A stretch of 59,708 nt of DNA from Pelotomaculum isophthalicicum JI (GCF_029478095.1 NZ_JAKOAV010000022.1:1-59708), one strand, 5' to 3'. Shown: positions 25,357 to 34,470, counted from the first letter of the stretch. Notes: generated by a model not told the origin, from the letters alone. Made by a program: numbers and translations.

Positions 25357-26259
25357 ATGAAAGGGAACACTTTTTTCCACAAGAAATATTGTCTCTTCTG
25401 GATTGTGATCATATTCTGCATCATCTTTGCCTCCGGGTGTAAGGGCGGGGGAGTTGCCCAAAAGGATCAGAGCGGCCCCGCCGGGGAGCAGGCGGTTGTC
25501 TTCAGCGGCAACGGCATGGTTAAGGAAACCCGGATGACCATGAAAGAGATGCTGGAAGTGCCTGAGGCCCGGTATGAGCACGTGTATTCCGCCATCAACA
25601 ACTGGCCCACCAAAAAGAAGTATGCGGCGCGGGGAGTGAAATTGGCCGCGCTGCTGGAGGCCGCCGGCCTCAAGGACGAGGCCAGATGCCTTACGGTTAA
25701 AGGTAAGGACGGGTTTGAATGGTCGTTTACACGAGAGCAGTTGCTAGGTACCAAAAGATATTATTTCCCTGGCGTGCTGGCTGGCGATCCGGCAGGGGCC
25801 GAACCGGTGGAGCCGATTATCGCTTACGAGTACCTGGAAAACAGCGACAATCTAAGCGAGGCCAGAGCGGACGATTTATGCCTGATCGTGCCGCAGGCCA
25901 ATGTCAATGAACAGACCAATTACGCCTTTGTCAAGGGGGTCGGCGAGATCGTCGCGGCTGTGGAAGACCCGGGCCGTTGGCCGGTGGCCGCCGTTTTCCC
26001 CCCGGAAGGGAAGATTGCCGGGGGCGACACGGTAAAACTGCAGCATAAGGATCTGGGCCTGGTAAAAATGTATTACACCCTGGACGGCTCCACGCCGACA
26101 GAAAACAGCACGCTATATAATCCCAGCACCTATCAGCCGGAGTTGAACAAACCGATCAGGATTGATCAAGATACTACCATCAAGGTTCTGGTCAAGGGTT
26201 TCGGCAAACATGACAGCGATATCGCCGAGTTTCACTATCAGGTCAGGCAAGGAGGTTGA
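25357..26259 (+). CDS. lipoprotein with sulfite-oxidase-fold and chitobiase-C modules
   Basis: About 300 residues from ATG 25357. Hydrophobic leader with lipobox ASGC (Cys28), so it is lipid-anchored outside the membrane. The sulfite-oxidase-fold module (about 45-195) shows YSAINNWPTKKKY, VKLAALLEAAGLKD and PQANVNEQTN, with Ala at the Cys position. A chitobiase-C-like module follows (KMYYTLDGSTPT). It opens a run of five adjacent genes for lipoproteins or anchored proteins with the same fold or an FMN domain, ending at 29561. The next gene overlaps or abuts it, so co-translation is likely. Confidence 0.8.
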   Translation: MKGNTFFHKKYCLFWIVIIFCIIFASGCKGGGVAQKDQSGPAGEQAVVFSGNGMVKETRMTMKEMLEVPEARYEHVYSAINNWPTKKKYAARGVKLAALLEAAGLKDEARCLTVKGKDGFEWSFTREQLLGTKRYYFPGVLAGDPAGAEPVEPIIAYEYLENSDNLSEARADDLCLIVPQANVNEQTNYAFVKGVGEIVAAVEDPGRWPVAAVFPPEGKIAGGDTVKLQHKDLGLVKMYYTLDGSTPTENSTLYNPSTYQPELNKPIRIDQDTTIKVLVKGFGKHDSDIAEFHYQVRQGG

Positions 26260-26264
26260 TTGAT

Positions 26265-27377
26265 GTGGTTTTAAAAAAAGGCGTATGTCTTTATGTGGTT
26301 TTACTTCTGGTATGCTGCGTCCTGGCCGGCTGTTCCCTGCAGAAGGCCGCCGCTGTCAATCCGGAGTATGAAGGTCAGAAGATCGTTATTGAAGGCGATA
26401 TGGACGCGCCCAAAGAGATCACCGTGGTAGAAATGCGGGCGCTGACCCAGAAAAAACTGGATGCCAACTTCAACCGGACCACGGGCCTTCTGGAAGAATT
26501 TAAAGCGGCCGGCCCCACCGTTCAGGATGTACTGGCTCACGCGGGTATTAAATTTGAGGATTACAAGGGCGTCGGCTTTGTGGGTAAGGACGGTTACTAC
26601 TGTCTGGTGACGCCGGAAATCATGAGCAGCCGGGAGATGATTCTGGCAATAAACATCGACGGGCGGAGCGAACTGCCGGATGAACTGAGTCCCGCGCGGC
26701 TGTGCGTGCAGGGGGAGTTCGGACCTTACTGGGTGAAAATGGTCGACAAGATTGTTTTATACAAGGAGATCCCGGAAAAAAGCATTTCTTCCGTCTGGGT
26801 CTTTAAAAACCTCACGCAAGGGATTGAACCTTACCAGTATGAGTATTACGGCAGTAAAGACGACGCCATCGAGCTGGCGCAAGTCTTTTCCCGCTTTGAC
26901 AACGTGAACAACAAGGCCTTCTTTACCATGAAATCATCGGACGGTTTCAAGAAAAATGAAGCGTTGAACATGGTCAGCAAGCGCTATTACATCAAAATTG
27001 AGGGTGAAGGCGCTCCCATGAACATGTCGCCCAACATCAAACTGGGTATGAACGTGCAGCGTATCGCCTGGTTTTCCACAAACGCGGACGCGGCGGTATT
27101 CCCTGAAGAATTGATCAAATTGACCGGAGAGAAGGAGGTTGGCGGGCAAAAGGGCATCCCCTTGCAGGCCATGCTGGAAGAAGTGCAGGTCAAGGGCATC
27201 GAGGGAAAACAGTTTGAGGTCACCGGCACGGACGGCGGGAGCGTCAATGTCAGCGGCCGGGACCTGGCCGAGGGAATTCTGATCATTAAAGGTGACGGCA
27301 CTTACCCGGTGGTCTGGACCGAAGGAAAAGGGCTGAGTCCCATCGGCAACTTGATGCGCATCCGTTCAATGGATTAG
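26265..27377 (+). CDS. lipoprotein with two divergent sulfite-oxidase-like domains
   Basis: About 370 residues. GTG 26265 has AAGGAGG nine bases upstream; a TTG at 26256 that overlaps the preceding stop is too close to the same site. Lipobox VLAGC is perfect. Two domains follow (about 40-170 and 175-365), each with a KD/SDG turn and segments such as VQDVLAHAGI, VGKDGYYCLV and IPLQAMLEEV, which I read as distant copies of the sulfite-oxidase fold. There is no chitobiase-like module and no Cys at the equivalent position. Fold assignment is weaker than for the neighbours. Confidence 0.6.
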   Translation: MVLKKGVCLYVVLLLVCCVLAGCSLQKAAAVNPEYEGQKIVIEGDMDAPKEITVVEMRALTQKKLDANFNRTTGLLEEFKAAGPTVQDVLAHAGIKFEDYKGVGFVGKDGYYCLVTPEIMSSREMILAINIDGRSELPDELSPARLCVQGEFGPYWVKMVDKIVLYKEIPEKSISSVWVFKNLTQGIEPYQYEYYGSKDDAIELAQVFSRFDNVNNKAFFTMKSSDGFKKNEALNMVSKRYYIKIEGEGAPMNMSPNIKLGMNVQRIAWFSTNADAAVFPEELIKLTGEKEVGGQKGIPLQAMLEEVQVKGIEGKQFEVTGTDGGSVNVSGRDLAEGILIIKGDGTYPVVWTEGKGLSPIGNLMRIRSMD

Positions 27378-27379
27378 GG

Positions 27380-28330
27380 ATGATGACTATGTTTTTGGTG
27401 AGCAGAATGTTTAAAAAGATAGGGTTGATCACGTTCTTGCTGGTCATTGGGCTGAGCCTTTTGACAGGATGTCAAGGCCAAAAACGGGAGGTAAACCCGG
27501 CTTCAGCCGGCAGGGCGCCGGAAAGTCAAGTCAATCAAGCCGCCGGGAAAGCCGGCAGTGGAGAGGTCGTCCTGACCGTCAAGGGATCCGGGGTGGAGCA
27601 TGAAACGAAGTATAACCTCGACGAATTGAAAAGCATGACGGATGCCCTGGCCGGTGAGTGTTACTCGACCGTTAACAACTGGCCTGCGAAAAAATTTTTT
27701 GTGGGTAAAGGCGTCCTGGTTTCCCAGTTGTTGCGCAAGGCCGGGATCAAGGATGAGGCCCGGACGATCACCGTCACGGCCGCGGACGGTTATAACGCCA
27801 CTTTGACCAGAGAACAATTGGATGAAAAACGGTATTGTTTCCCGAACTTGCAGAAGGGAAGCGCGGAGGGGGCGCGTGAGGTTCCGGCGATCCTGGCCTG
27901 GGAGCATCAGGAAGGCGCCAGCGACTTGAGCAAGGCGGTCGGCGGTAACCTGCGCCTGCTTTTCGGCCAGAAAGGAATGAACGACGTGGTCACTGCCGCC
28001 TATGTCAAAGATGTGGCTACCATCGAAGTGTCGACCGCGCCGCCCGGCCGGTGGGACGTGGTTGGAGCAGAGCCCGCGCCCGGCAAGGTCAAGCGGGGGA
28101 CCGGCGTCGTTTTGAGCCATCCCGGCCTGGACCGGGTCAAGATCTATTACACCTTGGACGGGAGCACTCCGGATATTAAAAGCCTGGTGTACAACCCCAG
28201 CGCGACGTACTTCCAACCGGACCTGATCAAGCCGATCCCGGTGGACAAACCGGTTACCATCAAAGCTATTGTGATTGGCTACGGGAAACACGACAGCCAG
28301 GTGGCAACGTTTAAGTACGACGTGGAGTAG
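27380..28330 (+). CDS. lipoprotein with sulfite-oxidase-fold and chitobiase-C modules
   Basis: 316 residues starting two bases after the previous stop. Lipobox LLTGC. After a Ala/Gly/Gln linker the sulfite-oxidase-fold module (about 60-215) shows CYSTVNNWPAKKFFVGKGV, VSQLLRKAGIKDEA and FGQKGMND; Thr sits at the ligand-Cys position, although a Cys occurs two residues earlier. A chitobiase-C-like module ends the protein (KIYYTLDGSTPD, VYNPSATYF). It resembles the lipoprotein at 25357 more than the secreted forms. Confidence 0.8.
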   Translation: MMTMFLVSRMFKKIGLITFLLVIGLSLLTGCQGQKREVNPASAGRAPESQVNQAAGKAGSGEVVLTVKGSGVEHETKYNLDELKSMTDALAGECYSTVNNWPAKKFFVGKGVLVSQLLRKAGIKDEARTITVTAADGYNATLTREQLDEKRYCFPNLQKGSAEGAREVPAILAWEHQEGASDLSKAVGGNLRLLFGQKGMNDVVTAAYVKDVATIEVSTAPPGRWDVVGAEPAPGKVKRGTGVVLSHPGLDRVKIYYTLDGSTPDIKSLVYNPSATYFQPDLIKPIPVDKPVTIKAIVIGYGKHDSQVATFKYDVE

Positions 28331-28360
28331 TTTTCGGTTTCGGATGGGAGTTGGGATAGT

Positions 28361-28972
28361 GTGCGAAAATACATAATTGTAATGCTTGCCGCGGCGGTTA
28401 TGGCATTGATCATAACAGGGTGTTCGGATTCAAAGAAGATGACCGACCGTCAGAAGGAGGCATTTCAGGAATTACTCGGCAGTGACCAAAGTATTGCTGG
28501 TGCAAATGTTAAAGCCATTGAACTGCCGGAGGAAGCGGCGAAAAAGTTTCCGGCTGTGAAAAAAGTGTTTGAGATAACCGCCGGATCACGGAAATATTAC
28601 GCCTTTGCCGCAAGCCCGCGGGGATACCGGAGCACTATTGATCTTTTCATCTTAATAGACGGAGCCCAAAAAGAGGTGACGGGGATCAAAGTATTGCGGC
28701 ATGACGAAACACCCGAATACGCGGGAAGCCTGACCAGGGAATGGTTTTTAAACAGATTCAGGAACAAGAGCGCCGGCGCCTATCTAAATCGAGTGGTTTT
28801 GGAGGCGTCCCAGCCTAACGACGTGATTCAGATCACCTGTGCCACGGTCAGTTCACAGGCGGTCATTAACGGGGTCAATGCCGCCATGGGAACCTACCGC
28901 GAGGTGATCCTGGGCGAGGAAGCACCGCCGGTGCCTCTTGCAGTGGAGGAATTTGTCACGGAAATCAGGTAG
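28361..28972 (+). CDS. FMN-binding-domain lipoprotein (RnfG/NqrC-like)
   Basis: 203 residues with lipobox IITGC (Cys21). The rest is an FMN_bind domain: YYAFAASPRGYRSTIDLFI, GIKVLRHDETPEYAG, and ITCATVSSQAV, in which Thr162 fits the S/T-x-A-T site that binds FMN covalently through phosphate in RnfG and NqrC. It lacks the rest of an Rnf complex nearby. Placed among oxidase-fold lipoproteins, it suggests electron transfer on the outer face of the membrane. GTG start with a poor ribosome site. Confidence 0.8.
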   Translation: MRKYIIVMLAAAVMALIITGCSDSKKMTDRQKEAFQELLGSDQSIAGANVKAIELPEEAAKKFPAVKKVFEITAGSRKYYAFAASPRGYRSTIDLFILIDGAQKEVTGIKVLRHDETPEYAGSLTREWFLNRFRNKSAGAYLNRVVLEASQPNDVIQITCATVSSQAVINGVNAAMGTYREVILGEEAPPVPLAVEEFVTEIR

Positions 28973-29039
28973 AGTGAAGTGCCATGCCGGTAATTAAACG
29001 GTAGAGTGTCACTTGTTCAAAAGCGCGGAGGCCATATGG

Positions 29040-29561
29040 ATGACTGAAACAGGTAAGGAATTAAACCCAAAAAAGCTTCTCGGCCTGGGAATTCTGCTGC
29101 TGGCATTTATTATAGCTGTTTTCGCGTTCTTGAACCGCGACAGGGAAGGACTGCGGGAAGGTCAATTATTGATTAAAGCGGAAGGTGTCAGGCTAGGCGT
29201 CCTGACGGTGGATGACCTTCGCAAATTACCGGAGGTGCGAAAAAGAATGGTCATAAATTCCACCAGCGGACTGACGAGACACGAATTTACCGGTACTCCG
29301 CTGGCGGCCGTGCTGGACAGCGTAGATCATGGTCTGACACAAAAGTACGCCAGGATTGTCACGAGGGGCATCGACAACTACACCTCGGGAGTAAGCATGT
29401 CCGAAATCTTGCGGCCGGATAATGTATATGTTGTTTATTCTGATTACGGAAAACCGTTAAAAACGAAGACAGGCGGGGAGGGAACCATACAAATCGTTGT
29501 TTGCGATGATGAGTTCGGACAGCGCTTTACCAATTATCTGGTGAGCCTGGAATTGCAGTAA
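29040..29561 (+). CDS. membrane-anchored single sulfite-oxidase-like domain protein
   Basis: 173 residues from ATG 29040 (GCGGAGG eight bases before). One transmembrane helix (about 13-31) anchors an extracellular domain with RLGVLTVDDLRKLPEV, TGTPLAAVLDSVD, YTSGVSMSEIL and VVYSDYGKPL. This is the minimal form of the oxidase-like fold seen in this cluster, with no ligand Cys and no accessory module. It ends the lipoprotein run. Confidence 0.65.
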   Translation: MTETGKELNPKKLLGLGILLLAFIIAVFAFLNRDREGLREGQLLIKAEGVRLGVLTVDDLRKLPEVRKRMVINSTSGLTRHEFTGTPLAAVLDSVDHGLTQKYARIVTRGIDNYTSGVSMSEILRPDNVYVVYSDYGKPLKTKTGGEGTIQIVVCDDEFGQRFTNYLVSLELQ

Positions 29562-29632
29562 ACGAAAGGAGGTTACGTTGGCGCGCCAATCCTTTACTCT
29601 ATTATAAATCCACTAAAAGGAGGGAGATATTC

Positions 29633-32600
29633 TTGTTTGGCAGGAAAAGTAAAACACTCCGCATCCTGCTTTCAGTATTTTTCATAATAAGTATGCTGTT
29701 GAGCTATGGCCCGGCGGCGAATGCCATTGAAAGCACGGTAGTGACTGTCGGTACCGTCACCGGTGAGCCTGGAACAGAGCTCCAAGTTCCGGTTTACTTA
29801 ACCAGTACGGGTAATGTGGCTGTGGGTCAGTTTGACATGTATTATGACTCCGCCCTGCTAACCTACACGGGTTACGACAGGGGGGATCTGGTGGTTTCCA
29901 CCAGCCATACTTTCATAGTAACCAACCCGGGAACCGGTCCCAAGAGAACGAGAGTAATTATTTCGAGCAATCCCAAAGTGGGGATCCCGGCCGGTACCGG
30001 CACCCTGATCATCCTGAAGTATCAGGTTGCGGCAGGCGCGCAGCCGGGCCAAAGTTGCGCCCTGCAACTAATCAACAATCCGCCCACATCCACCTTGAAA
30101 CTAAATGACGTCAGTAACGCGGTAATTTCCGCCACCTGGCAGGACGGCCAATTTAGCGTGCCCGCTCTGCCTGATATTACTATAAGCGGTGTTCCGGCCA
30201 GCGTTAACCTGGCTAAAAATGACACTCAAACCCTGAGCGTCACCACTGACCCGGCCGATGCCACCGTAACCTACGCTTCCAATAACGAAGCCGTGGCCAC
30301 TGTAAGCGCCGGCGGCGAAATCAGCGCAGTAGGAGGGGGCAACACCACCATCACCGTCACCGCCAACAGGTCCGGGTATAACACGGCCACAGCCACTTGT
30401 AATGTGACCGTACAAGTGCCGGTCAGTGGGGTCACCCTCAATAAGAATAGCACCACTATTACCGTGGACGGTTCCGAACAGTTGACGGCGACTGTAACTC
30501 CGGGCGACGCCACCGACAAGAGTGTTACGTGGAGTTCCGACACTCCTGGAGTAGCCACGGTCAGCAATGGCCAGGTGACTGGAGTCGCCCCGGGCGCTGC
30601 CACTATCACCGTGACTACAGTTGACGGCGGCTACACCACCACCTGCGATGTGACTGTCAACCCGGGCACCATAACCATCAGCGGTGTACCGGCTAACGCC
30701 ACCCTGACTGTGGGCGGTACCACCCAGACAATTAACGCCACAACAACTCCTAATAATGCCAGCCTGAGCTACGCCTCCAGCAACGAAGCCGTGGCCACTG
30801 TCAGTGCCGGCGGTCTGATCACCGCCGTGGCTCCGGGCGATGCCAACGTCACCGTCACCGCCAGCAAGGCCGGCTACAACCAGGCCACATCGACCATTGC
30901 GGTACATGTCAACCCGGGCACCATCACCCTTAGTGTGAACCAGACCAACGTCACCCTGACCACTGACAGCACCCATACCATAGTACCCACGGTAAACCCG
31001 GCCGATGCCGGCGTGACCTACTCATCCAGTGACACGAACGTGGCCACTGTCGGTGGCGGCGGCGTGATTACCGCTATGGCTCCTGGTGATGCAAACATCA
31101 CCGTCACCGCCAGCAAGAATGGCTATAACGATGCTACAAAGACCGTTGCGGTACATGTCAACCTGGGCACCATTACCATTAGCGGTGTTCCGGCCGACGT
31201 CACCCTGAATAAAAATAGCACTCAAACCTTGAGCGCCATCACTAATCCCGCTGGTGCCAGCCTGAGCTTCGCTTCCAGCAACACTTCCGCTGCCACTGTA
31301 AGCGCCGGCGGCGAAATCAGCGCAGTAGGAGGGGGCAGCGCCACCATTACCGTCACCGCAGCCAAGGCCGGGTATAACACTGCCACAGCCACTTGTAATG
31401 TAACCGTGCAAGTGCCGATCAGCGGGGTCACCCTCGATAAGACCAGCACCACTATAACTGTAGACGGTAACGACCAGCTGACGGCGACCGTAGCACCGAA
31501 CGATGCCACCGACAAGAGGGTAACGTGGAGTTCCGACACACCCGGAGTAGCTACGGTCAGCAACGGCCAGGTGACTGGCATCGCCCCGGGCACTGCCATT
31601 ATCAACGCTACTACAGTTGACGGCGGCTACACCGCCGCCTGCAATGTGACCGTCAACCCGGGCAACATTACCATCAGTGGTGTTCCGGCTAACGCCACCC
31701 TGACCGTGGGCGGCACCACCCAGACAATTAACGCCACAACAACTCCAAATGATGCCACCGTAACCTACGCTTCCAGCAACGAAGCCGTGGCCACCGTCAA
31801 TGCCGGCGGCTTAATCACCGCCGTAGCTCCTGGCGACGCCAACGTCACCGTCACTGCCAGCAAAGCTGGTTATAATAATGCGACAACAACCGTTGCGGTA
31901 CATGTCAACCCGGGCACAATCACCCTGAGCGTGGACCATGCCAACATCACCCTGACCACTGACGGCACCCATACCATAGTACCCACGGTAAGCCCGGTCA
32001 ATGCCGGTGTGAGCTATTCATCCAATGACACGAACGTGGCCACCGTCAATGGCGACGGGGTGATCACCGCCGTGGCTCCGGGCAGCGCCAATATCACCGT
32101 CACCGCCGTCAAGGCCGGGTATAACGATGCCACAGCCACCGTAGCGGTAACGGTAAACCTGGGCGCAATAATGGTGAGCGATATACCGGCCAACTACAGT
32201 TTGAATGCCGGTGGCACCCAGGCCATTAGCGCTACTGTAAGCCCGGCCGGTGCCAGCCTCAGTTATACGTCCAGCGATCCGAATGTGGCTACCGTAAGTA
32301 ACAACGGAATCATTACCGCCATAGCCCCGGGCAGCGCCACCATCACCGTTGCCGCCTCTAAAAGCGGCTATACCACGGGCACAGCTACCGTACTGGTTAC
32401 CGTGGCAGATACAACAGCGCCAACCTGGCCTGCCGGCTGCGGTCTGACCGCTACTGTCGCCGCTAATAAAGTCACCCTCGAATGGTTACCGGCCAGCGAC
32501 AACTTAGGTGTCACCGGTTACCAGATTTATCAGGATAACAATCTGCTGACCACAGTTACAGGGACTGTCTACTGTACTGTGACTGTGAATACCACGGGCA

Positions 32601-34465
32601 GCCACAGTTTCAGCGTCATAGCGGTGGATGCCGGCCAAAATGCCAGCGGGGCTTTAACTGTAAGTGTCATTATAGCAGACATCGAACCTCCAATATGGGG
32701 AAAAAACAGCGCCTTGACCGCTACGGTCAGCGCACCTGGCAACGTGAACTTAAGCTGGCCAGCGGCAACCGACAGTGCCGGAGTAACCGGATATAGGGTA
32801 TATCAGGATGAAAACTTGCTGACTACTCCACCAATAACCAATACAAGTTATACCGTCACCGGCGCGACCTACGGCACCTATACCTTCACGGTCCAGGCAG
32901 GCGATGCGTCCGGAAACTGGAGCACTGCCGGCTTGAGCACTTCAATTTTCATTGCCCAAATAAATAACACGGTTTCGGGTGATGTATATTCCTATACCGG
33001 GCAACCAATCAGTCTGCCGGCGATTGCGCCCCTGAATAATGGTAATGTGCAGTTATGTACTGATATTCCGGCGGGAACTACCATAACCGGACCTGCGATG
33101 TGGAATGGTGAAATCCAGGCTCCGACCGTCATGCAAGCGGAAACTATCAACAGCTCATTGGTGACGCCTGATGCCGGGAAGGTCGCATCGGTCAACACGG
33201 TCATAGAAGTCGGCTTGAACAACGGCACTTTGGAATTTGACAAGGCTGTAAGGCTCCTCATTCCCGGTCAGGGCAACCTGGACGTTGGCTATATTGACGG
33301 AAGCGGCGCGTTTCATAAGATTAATACCGTGGTGGAAGCGACTTATGCAGACGCGGTCACAGCGGAATTGGCTGCCAAATCAGTCCGGGAAGGAAAACAG
33401 GTCGTTGGCGGCAATGATCTGGCGGTATGGACCATGCATTTCACCAAGTTCGTCACTTATGAACAGACTAATCGCCATAGTTCCAGTAGTGACGGCGGCG
33501 GCAGCGCGACACCCCAGGCAGTTACCTCCACAACCGGAACGGCATTAGTGTCGCCCGGCGTGGGTGGCGTCATCAGCCTGGGCAATGAGGCCACCGTTGA
33601 GATACCGGCTGACGCGTTGACCGGAACCAGCGCGGTGGAAGTGAAAGTACAGAAATTGACCACTCCACCAACTGTTCCCACTGGTTTCCGGATGGCCGGC
33701 AGCGCTTACGAGTTAAGCGTGGGGGGCAAGAGCAGCTACAATTTTGCCAAAAACGTAACGATCAAACTTAGCTTCAATTCCAGCGCCCTCAGCGCGGACG
33801 AGACCCCGGCCATCTATTATTACGACGATGTCAAAGACCAGTGGGTAAACCTCGGCGGCACCGTTTCCGGCAATACCGTTACCGTGCAGGTGGTCCACTT
33901 CACAAAATTTGCCGTGCTGGCCGTTAAGAAAGAAGAACAAAAGGTAGAGGCATTAAATGACATCGCCGGTCACTGGGCTGAAGCCAGTATTAAAAAGCTG
34001 GTGGCGTTGGGCTGCATTAGCGGTTATCCCGACGGCAGCTTCAAGCCTGACAACAATATCACCAGGGCTGAATTTGCCACCATATTGGTAAAGGCGTTCA
34101 AGCTTGATAACAAGGGCGGCAAAATTTTTGCCGACACGGCAGCGCACTGGGCTAAAGACTACATTGCCGCGGCAGCGGCCAACGGGGTGGTCAACGGCTA
34201 TGACGCCGGCGCCTTTGGCCCGGACGACCTGATCACCCGTGAACAGATGGCCGTGATGGTTGTCAAGGCAGCTAAACTCGCCACGGAATCTTCTCAGGGG
34301 ACATCCTTTAAGGATAGTTCTGCCATTTCTCCCTGGGCTGCCGGAGCAGTGGCCGTCGCAGCGCGCAATGGTGTTATTAAAGGCTATCCCGACGACATAT
34401 TCCTGCCGCAAGGCCGGGCCACCAGGGCTGAAGCCGTGACGGTTATTGTAAATGTGTTGAAATAG
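29633..34465 (+). CDS. S-layer-anchored cohesin scaffold with nine Big_2 domains
   Basis: 1610 residues, TTG start with AAAGGAGGG. Signal peptide to ANA (31); cohesin 33-178; nine Big_2 Ig-like domains 180-925; two FN3 domains (927-1108); an unassigned region (1110-1283) ending in a HFTKFVTYE strand; a ZU5-like domain (about 1290-1435); three SLH domains (1442-1610, with HWAEASIKKL, GYPDGSFKPD, TRAEFATIL). Big_2 domains 1-4 and 5-8 are a tandem duplication with a period of 996 bp (332 residues). The protein is a stalk that holds one cohesin away from the wall. Its cohesin and SLH parts closely match those of the 3143-residue scaffold. Confidence 0.9.
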   Translation: MFGRKSKTLRILLSVFFIISMLLSYGPAANAIESTVVTVGTVTGEPGTELQVPVYLTSTGNVAVGQFDMYYDSALLTYTGYDRGDLVVSTSHTFIVTNPGTGPKRTRVIISSNPKVGIPAGTGTLIILKYQVAAGAQPGQSCALQLINNPPTSTLKLNDVSNAVISATWQDGQFSVPALPDITISGVPASVNLAKNDTQTLSVTTDPADATVTYASNNEAVATVSAGGEISAVGGGNTTITVTANRSGYNTATATCNVTVQVPVSGVTLNKNSTTITVDGSEQLTATVTPGDATDKSVTWSSDTPGVATVSNGQVTGVAPGAATITVTTVDGGYTTTCDVTVNPGTITISGVPANATLTVGGTTQTINATTTPNNASLSYASSNEAVATVSAGGLITAVAPGDANVTVTASKAGYNQATSTIAVHVNPGTITLSVNQTNVTLTTDSTHTIVPTVNPADAGVTYSSSDTNVATVGGGGVITAMAPGDANITVTASKNGYNDATKTVAVHVNLGTITISGVPADVTLNKNSTQTLSAITNPAGASLSFASSNTSAATVSAGGEISAVGGGSATITVTAAKAGYNTATATCNVTVQVPISGVTLDKTSTTITVDGNDQLTATVAPNDATDKRVTWSSDTPGVATVSNGQVTGIAPGTAIINATTVDGGYTAACNVTVNPGNITISGVPANATLTVGGTTQTINATTTPNDATVTYASSNEAVATVNAGGLITAVAPGDANVTVTASKAGYNNATTTVAVHVNPGTITLSVDHANITLTTDGTHTIVPTVSPVNAGVSYSSNDTNVATVNGDGVITAVAPGSANITVTAVKAGYNDATATVAVTVNLGAIMVSDIPANYSLNAGGTQAISATVSPAGASLSYTSSDPNVATVSNNGIITAIAPGSATITVAASKSGYTTGTATVLVTVADTTAPTWPAGCGLTATVAANKVTLEWLPASDNLGVTGYQIYQDNNLLTTVTGTVYCTVTVNTTGSHSFSVIAVDAGQNASGALTVSVIIADIEPPIWGKNSALTATVSAPGNVNLSWPAATDSAGVTGYRVYQDENLLTTPPITNTSYTVTGATYGTYTFTVQAGDASGNWSTAGLSTSIFIAQINNTVSGDVYSYTGQPISLPAIAPLNNGNVQLCTDIPAGTTITGPAMWNGEIQAPTVMQAETINSSLVTPDAGKVASVNTVIEVGLNNGTLEFDKAVRLLIPGQGNLDVGYIDGSGAFHKINTVVEATYADAVTAELAAKSVREGKQVVGGNDLAVWTMHFTKFVTYEQTNRHSSSSDGGGSATPQAVTSTTGTALVSPGVGGVISLGNEATVEIPADALTGTSAVEVKVQKLTTPPTVPTGFRMAGSAYELSVGGKSSYNFAKNVTIKLSFNSSALSADETPAIYYYDDVKDQWVNLGGTVSGNTVTVQVVHFTKFAVLAVKKEEQKVEALNDIAGHWAEASIKKLVALGCISGYPDGSFKPDNNITRAEFATILVKAFKLDNKGGKIFADTAAHWAKDYIAAAAANGVVNGYDAGAFGPDDLITREQMAVMVVKAAKLATESSQGTSFKDSSAISPWAAGAVAVAARNGVIKGYPDDIFLPQGRATRAEAVTVIVNVLK

Positions 34466-34470
34466 CATTT

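Noticed and set aside
30170-32165. CRISPR array or other short tandem repeat
   Set aside because: The periodicity is protein-coding: diverged Big_2 domains in one frame.
4356-34465. Classical cellulosome cluster
   Set aside because: Cohesins and dockerins are present, but no glycoside hydrolase or cellulose-binding module was found.
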